Below, one piece after another: positions 23,629 through 26,373 of a stretch of 26,373 bases of DNA. A model generated the notes under the pieces. It had not been told where the DNA came from. It saw only the letters and a program-made list of their open reading frames with translations, and did no database searches. The stretch covers positions 1 through 26,373 of the forward strand of contig CAMZIS010000003.1 in NCBI GenBank assembly GCA_947307285.1, written 5' to 3'. Both the position numbers and the translations under genes were made by a program. Positions within the stretch are counted from its first letter, which is position 1. The number at the start of each line of letters is the position of its first letter. Origin of the DNA: an uncultured Peptococcaceae bacterium (GTDB lineage Bacteria > Bacillota > Dehalobacteriia > UBA4068).

Positions 23629-24990
23629 ATGGAAACCACATACACCTTTTTTTCCAGGTTGATCGGCACCCTGGCTGTGATCCTGCTCGTTGCCGCCTAC
23701 GCCGGCAGCACCCAGATCCTGGACAAATATATAGGCAAGCAAAAAGACCTCAAGTTCATTATCATCATCGGTCTGCTGGGCGGTCTGTTCGGTATCTACG
23801 GTAATATCTCAGGATTCGAGCTGAATGGGGCCGTTATTTCCGTACGCGATATCGGGCCGATGCTCGCGGGCTTCCTGGGAGGCCCCGTCAGCGGCTTGAT
23901 ATCAGGAGCTATCGCAGGTATCCACCGTCTCACCATGGGAGGGATCACCGCTGTCGCCTGCGTTGTGGCTACCAGCATCATCGGCGTGCTTTGCGGCCTC
24001 CTGTCCACGTTTTTTCCGACTGCGCTGGGGAAACCCCGCTGGATCCTGCTGACCGGCGCGCTGATGGAAGCGCTCCACCTGTGCATCGTGCTTATCATGG
24101 TCAAGCCCTATTCCGTGGCCCTGGATATCGTGCGGCAGGTCGCTCTGCCGTTTATAACGGTTAACGCGGTTGGCATCACCCTGATGACGGGGATCATACA
24201 TTTCGTGGAAAAGCAGCATGCCCTGTCCATCGAGCGCGAACGCATCAAATCGGAATTAGAAGTGGCAAATGTGATACAGCATTCTCTTTTGCCGTCTTTG
24301 ACCTCAAAGTATCCGGGAAGGCCGGAGGTATCGATCAGCGCATCCATGGAAGCGGCAAAGTCAGTGGGCGGCGACTTTTACGACGTTTTTTTCGTTGGCG
24401 CGGACAGGCTGGCCTTCCTCATCGGCGACGTTTCCGGCAAGGGCGTGCCCGCGGCCTTATTTATGGCTTCCGCCAAGATCATCCTGCAAAACTGTATCAG
24501 AGATATCCCGAGTCTTTCCGACGCTCTCTACACGGCGAACAACTCGCTATGTGAGAAAAACGACGCCGACATGTTCGTAACGCTGGGCGCCTGTATTCTG
24601 GACCTTAACGACGGCACTCTTACATATGCCAGCGCGGGTCATAATCCTCCCGTGCTCATCCGCAACGGGAAGGCGGAATTCATCAGGATAAAAAACAGCT
24701 TTATCCTTGCCGGGATGGAAGAGGCCAGATACAAAGAGACGGAGCTCCGTCTTACTGAGGGCGACACCATCTTCCTGTATACTGACGGGGTAACGGAAGC
24801 GACCACGGTCGGAAAAGAGCTTTACGGCAACGAGCGGCTGCTCGACTGTCTTACCCGATCCGCAGACGCCGGTGTTCAGACTATGCTCGATAATGTTAAG
24901 CGATCCCTTGATGATTTCGTTCAGGATAATGAACAGTTCGATGACATCACCATGCTTTGCTTCAAATGGAATGGAACGGCTCCGTCCTGA
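23629..24990 (+). CDS. LytS-type membrane sensor fused to a SpoIIE/RsbU-like PP2C phosphatase
   Basis: The 453-residue protein has an N-terminal multi-helix membrane part (about 5-192). It contains the 5TM-5TMR_LYT signature RDIGPMLAGFLGGPVSGLIS followed by GAIAGIHRLTMGG (about 73-105), as in LytS-class sensors. After a short helical link (about 197-222) comes a PP2C-type phosphatase domain. This has SVGGDFYDVF (D249), IGDVSGKGVPAALFMA (D267), AGHNPPVLI, FLYTDGVTEA and FDDITMLCF, the metal-binding set. Such proteins usually remove phosphate from anti-anti-sigma factors in partner-switching pathways. No anti-sigma or STAS gene is next to it here. GGAAGGG lies 8 bases before the ATG. A strong terminator follows. 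Confidence 0.92.
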   Translation: METTYTFFSRLIGTLAVILLVAAYAGSTQILDKYIGKQKDLKFIIIIGLLGGLFGIYGNISGFELNGAVISVRDIGPMLAGFLGGPVSGLISGAIAGIHRLTMGGITAVACVVATSIIGVLCGLLSTFFPTALGKPRWILLTGALMEALHLCIVLIMVKPYSVALDIVRQVALPFITVNAVGITLMTGIIHFVEKQHALSIERERIKSELEVANVIQHSLLPSLTSKYPGRPEVSISASMEAAKSVGGDFYDVFFVGADRLAFLIGDVSGKGVPAALFMASAKIILQNCIRDIPSLSDALYTANNSLCEKNDADMFVTLGACILDLNDGTLTYASAGHNPPVLIRNGKAEFIRIKNSFILAGMEEARYKETELRLTEGDTIFLYTDGVTEATTVGKELYGNERLLDCLTRSADAGVQTMLDNVKRSLDDFVQDNEQFDDITMLCFKWNGTAPS

Positions 24991-25026
24991 ATAAGATATT
25001 TATCTCTGCTGCTCCCTTGCGCTGAT

Positions 25027-25068
25027 AAAAGCGACATCCCCGCACCAGGCAGGGATGTCGCTTTTCTT
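25027..25068 (+). terminator. Bidirectional terminator between PP2C and MarR genes
   Basis: A perfect 14-base stem (AAAAGCGACATCCC/GGGATGTCGCTTTT) with an 11-base loop, T-rich on the 3' side of both strands. It separates two convergent genes. Confidence 0.9.
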
Positions 25069-25080
25069 TAATAGAATCCG

Positions 25081-25638
25081 TCAGCAGAACGGGCCGTGGT
25101 GGCCGTGGAAACCTCTTTCCGGTCCGCAGAACGGACCGTGATGCCCGTGGAAACCTCTCGGTCCGTGGCAGGGCCCGTGACCTCTGCCGTGTCCGCAGGG
25201 GCCTTCTTCTCTTTCCGGAGCGGAGGCTTCCAAATGTGCGCTCAGCTTTTCGGTAAGAGCGCAGAACTGTGCCGCCTCCTCATCCGTAAAGCATGCGGAG
25301 AACTCTGCGGCGTGTTTATCCATATCCTCTTTCAACCCAGCCGCCGCAGCCTTACCCTCGTCCGTCAGCAGAACCTTAGCGGCGCGCTTATCTTCGTCGC
25401 TGGCCCGGCGGGTCACCAGGCCGTGTTCTTCCATTTTCCCCAACAGCTCGGACAGGGATGACGGTCTCACATCAAGGATCTCGCAAAGCTCACGCGAGGT
25501 GGCGCCGTCGTTATCTGTCAGAACGGACAAGGTGCGCGCTACCGGCGGCGGGAATTTGTGTTCTCCTCCGGGAGGCCGGCGCCGCATGGCGCGGGAGAGC
25601 TTCAGAGCGCTTTTGATGACATCTATCCTGTTTTCCAT
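25081..25638 (-). CDS. MarR-family regulator with a His/Cys-rich C-terminal tail
   Basis: The 185-residue protein has a MarR winged-helix domain (about 30-110): RTLSVLTDNDGATSRELCEILDVRPSSLSELLGKMEEHGLVTRR and the wing with DEDKRAAKVLLTDEG. A helical dimer segment follows. From residue 147 to the end there is a Gly-rich tail of 39 residues with 9 His and 4 Cys, ending in two exact copies of RGFHGHHGPFC. Such tails bind transition metals in other proteins; metal sensing here is inference. I start at the ATG at 25638, with AAAGGAG 10 bases upstream; a frame from 25662 lacks a site. The gene is alone, has a consensus promoter flanked and filled by two identical palindromes (25676-25687, 25703-25714), and is probably self-regulated. 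Confidence 0.9.
   Translation of the reverse strand: MENRIDVIKSALKLSRAMRRRPPGGEHKFPPPVARTLSVLTDNDGATSRELCEILDVRPSSLSELLGKMEEHGLVTRRASDEDKRAAKVLLTDEGKAAAAGLKEDMDKHAAEFSACFTDEEAAQFCALTEKLSAHLEASAPEREEGPCGHGRGHGPCHGPRGFHGHHGPFCGPERGFHGHHGPFC
25084..25158 (-). repeat. Two 33-base direct repeats encoding the regulator's tail
   Basis: Bases 25084-25116 and 25126-25158 differ at 3 of 33 positions and are offset by 42 bases. They encode the two RGFHGHHGPFC copies in frame. Confidence 0.85.
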
Positions 25639-25675
25639 ATCTTTATTCTCCTTTCTGAACATTACAAAAATAAAC

Positions 25676-25687
25676 TTAGGTACCTAA
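25676..25687. promoter_or_regulatory. Operator palindrome 1 upstream of the MarR gene
   Basis: TTAGGTACCTAA, a perfect 12-base palindrome, lies downstream of the -10 box on the minus strand, near the expected transcription start. Identical to the copy at 25703-25714, with centres 27 bases apart. Confidence 0.8.
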
Positions 25688-25695
25688 CCAAATTC

Positions 25696-25724
25696 ATTAT
25701 AGTTAGGTACCTAAGTATTGTCAA
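25696..25724 (-). promoter_or_regulatory. Consensus sigma-A promoter of the MarR gene
   Basis: TTGACA (25719-25724) and TATAAT (25696-25701) match the consensus at all 12 positions with a 17-base spacer. Such a strong promoter is expected to need a repressor. Confidence 0.92.
25703..25714. promoter_or_regulatory. Operator palindrome 2 inside the MarR promoter spacer
   Basis: TTAGGTACCTAA again, filling 12 of the 17 spacer bases between -35 and -10, so bound regulator would block RNA polymerase directly. Confidence 0.82.
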
Positions 25725-25827
25725 GCATTTTTTATTAATTCATTACTTGAAGCAATACCGCTGCCGCACAAACGTGCGAAGCTTTTCGGCTGCGATATTC
25801 GCTGATGCTTAAATCCCGCTCCTCTGC

Positions 25828-25833
25828 TATAAT
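25828..25833 (+). promoter_or_regulatory. Possible -10 box of the SRAP gene
   Basis: A perfect TATAAT 77 bases before the ATG; the -35 (ATGCTT at 17 bases) is weak. I see no LexA-type box. Confidence 0.35.
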
Positions 25834-25910
25834 ATAAAGGCAGGCGTCTTAAAGATGGCTGACCATCGGAAAAACGGACAAAACAAAAGAACAGCAGGCG
25901 GTGAACGCAC

Positions 25911-26373
25911 ATGTGCAGCAGATATGATTTTCGCAGCATCAACGCGGACCTAAAGCTGCGCGCCCTCATCGATTTGATGGAGCGCAGATATCCCGGCGCG
26001 TATAAGACCGGCGAGATCTTTCCCGGCGACACGGCTCCGGCCATTATCGCCAGCGGGGACAGGATCGTACCGGTCCCGGCGGTCTTCGGTTTCCCGGGGC
26101 TGCGAGACGGCAGGCTGCTGATCAACGCGCGCGGTGAAACGGCAGCGGAGAAAAAGACTTTTTCCGAAAGCCTGAAAGAGCGCAGGATGATCCTGCCGGC
26201 CACCGGCTTTTATGAGTGGGATGCGGCAAAGACGAAATACCTGTTCACCGCTGTTAGGCAGACCGTTTTATATCTGTGCGGATTATATAAGATGATAGAT
26301 CGCAGGTACAGATTCGTGATCCTGACCCGCGCGGCCAACGGATCGGTGAGCGGAACGCACGACCGGATGCCTG
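25911..26373 (+). CDS. SRAP family protein (YedK/HMCES-type), 3'-truncated by the window edge
   Basis: The frame is open to the end of the window (154 residues visible). It begins Met-Cys, so processing would expose the catalytic Cys2 that links covalently to abasic sites in single-stranded DNA. Further family motifs are AVFGFPGL (58-64), LLINARGET with N72, ILPATGFYEW with catalytic E102, and FVILTRAANGSVSGTHDRMP with H150. The product shields abasic sites in single-stranded DNA through a DNA-protein crosslink. CGGTGA lies just upstream of the ATG. Only the very C-terminus should be missing, as family members are about 200 residues. Confidence 0.93.
   Translation, partial: MCSRYDFRSINADLKLRALIDLMERRYPGAYKTGEIFPGDTAPAIIASGDRIVPVPAVFGFPGLRDGRLLINARGETAAEKKTFSESLKERRMILPATGFYEWDAAKTKYLFTAVRQTVLYLCGLYKMIDRRYRFVILTRAANGSVSGTHDRMP

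Noticed and set aside
25765..25778. Inverted repeat CGCAC-AAAC-GTGCG considered as a LexA (SOS) box for the SRAP gene
   Set aside because: It does not match the GAAC-4-GTTC Firmicutes LexA box and is over 50 bases upstream of the possible -10.

Overview
The window looks like chromosomal DNA from an anaerobic, GC-rich member of the Firmicutes (Bacillota) with an endospore-former ancestry. The evidence is a sporulation-type D,D-carboxypeptidase followed by spmA and spmB, a GerW (YtfJ)-type sporulation gene behind a small DUF2953-like gene, a CsaB polysaccharide pyruvyltransferase, strong AGGAGG-type ribosome binding sites, a radical SAM enzyme, a flavodiiron protein with rubredoxins, and an arginine deiminase. 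I cannot decide from sequence alone between Clostridia and Negativicutes. I see no transposase, integrase, tRNA, rRNA, CRISPR array or prophage gene. No stretch longer than 300 bases lacks a gene.

Layout, left to right. (1) 1-1700, plus strand: the 3' part of a radical SAM gene and a very Cys-rich DUF5714 gene, closed by a palindromic terminator. (2) 1745-7050, minus strand: a three-gene envelope module, SPFH/zinc-ribbon, then a zinc-ribbon membrane protein, then a double-TPM-domain protein. It matches the ydjI, ydjG and ydjH part of the Bacillus ydjFGHI cluster without the PspA gene. A membrane metallophosphoesterase follows. (3) 7224-10396, minus: a half-size AspT/YidE-type transporter, a GNAT acetyltransferase and rarA. 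The last two are coupled by a 4-base overlap. (4) 10638-16025, minus: a cell-surface polysaccharide operon with its own sigma-A-type promoter. It encodes a fused glycosyltransferase-CsaB protein, a second glycosyltransferase, a DUF4330 protein and an O-antigen-ligase/polymerase-like protein whose last segment appears cut off by an in-frame TAA. (5) 16093-19262, minus: DUF2953-like gene, gerW, terminator, D-Ala-D-Ala carboxypeptidase, a hairpin, spmA, spmB. (6) 19389-22719, plus: arginine deiminase and a large flavodiiron protein with flavin-reductase and two rubredoxin domains, each with its own upstream signals. (7) 22763-26373: a histidine phosphatase (minus), a LytS-type membrane PP2C phosphatase (plus), a MarR regulator with a His/Cys-rich tail (minus), and the start of an SRAP (YedK/HMCES-type) gene running off the right edge (plus).

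Functionally the window is mostly envelope and sporulation biology plus oxygen/NO defence and stress genes. The most distinctive signals are: the MarR gene, with a consensus promoter whose spacer is filled by one copy of a perfect 12-base palindrome, an identical copy downstream, and a tail with 9 His and 4 Cys; the terminator-like hairpin touching the spmA start codon; the in-frame stop in the polymerase gene; the PspA-less ydj-like module; and two multi-domain fusions. None is proven new. Gene identities rest on recognised motifs and family memory; no database search was run.
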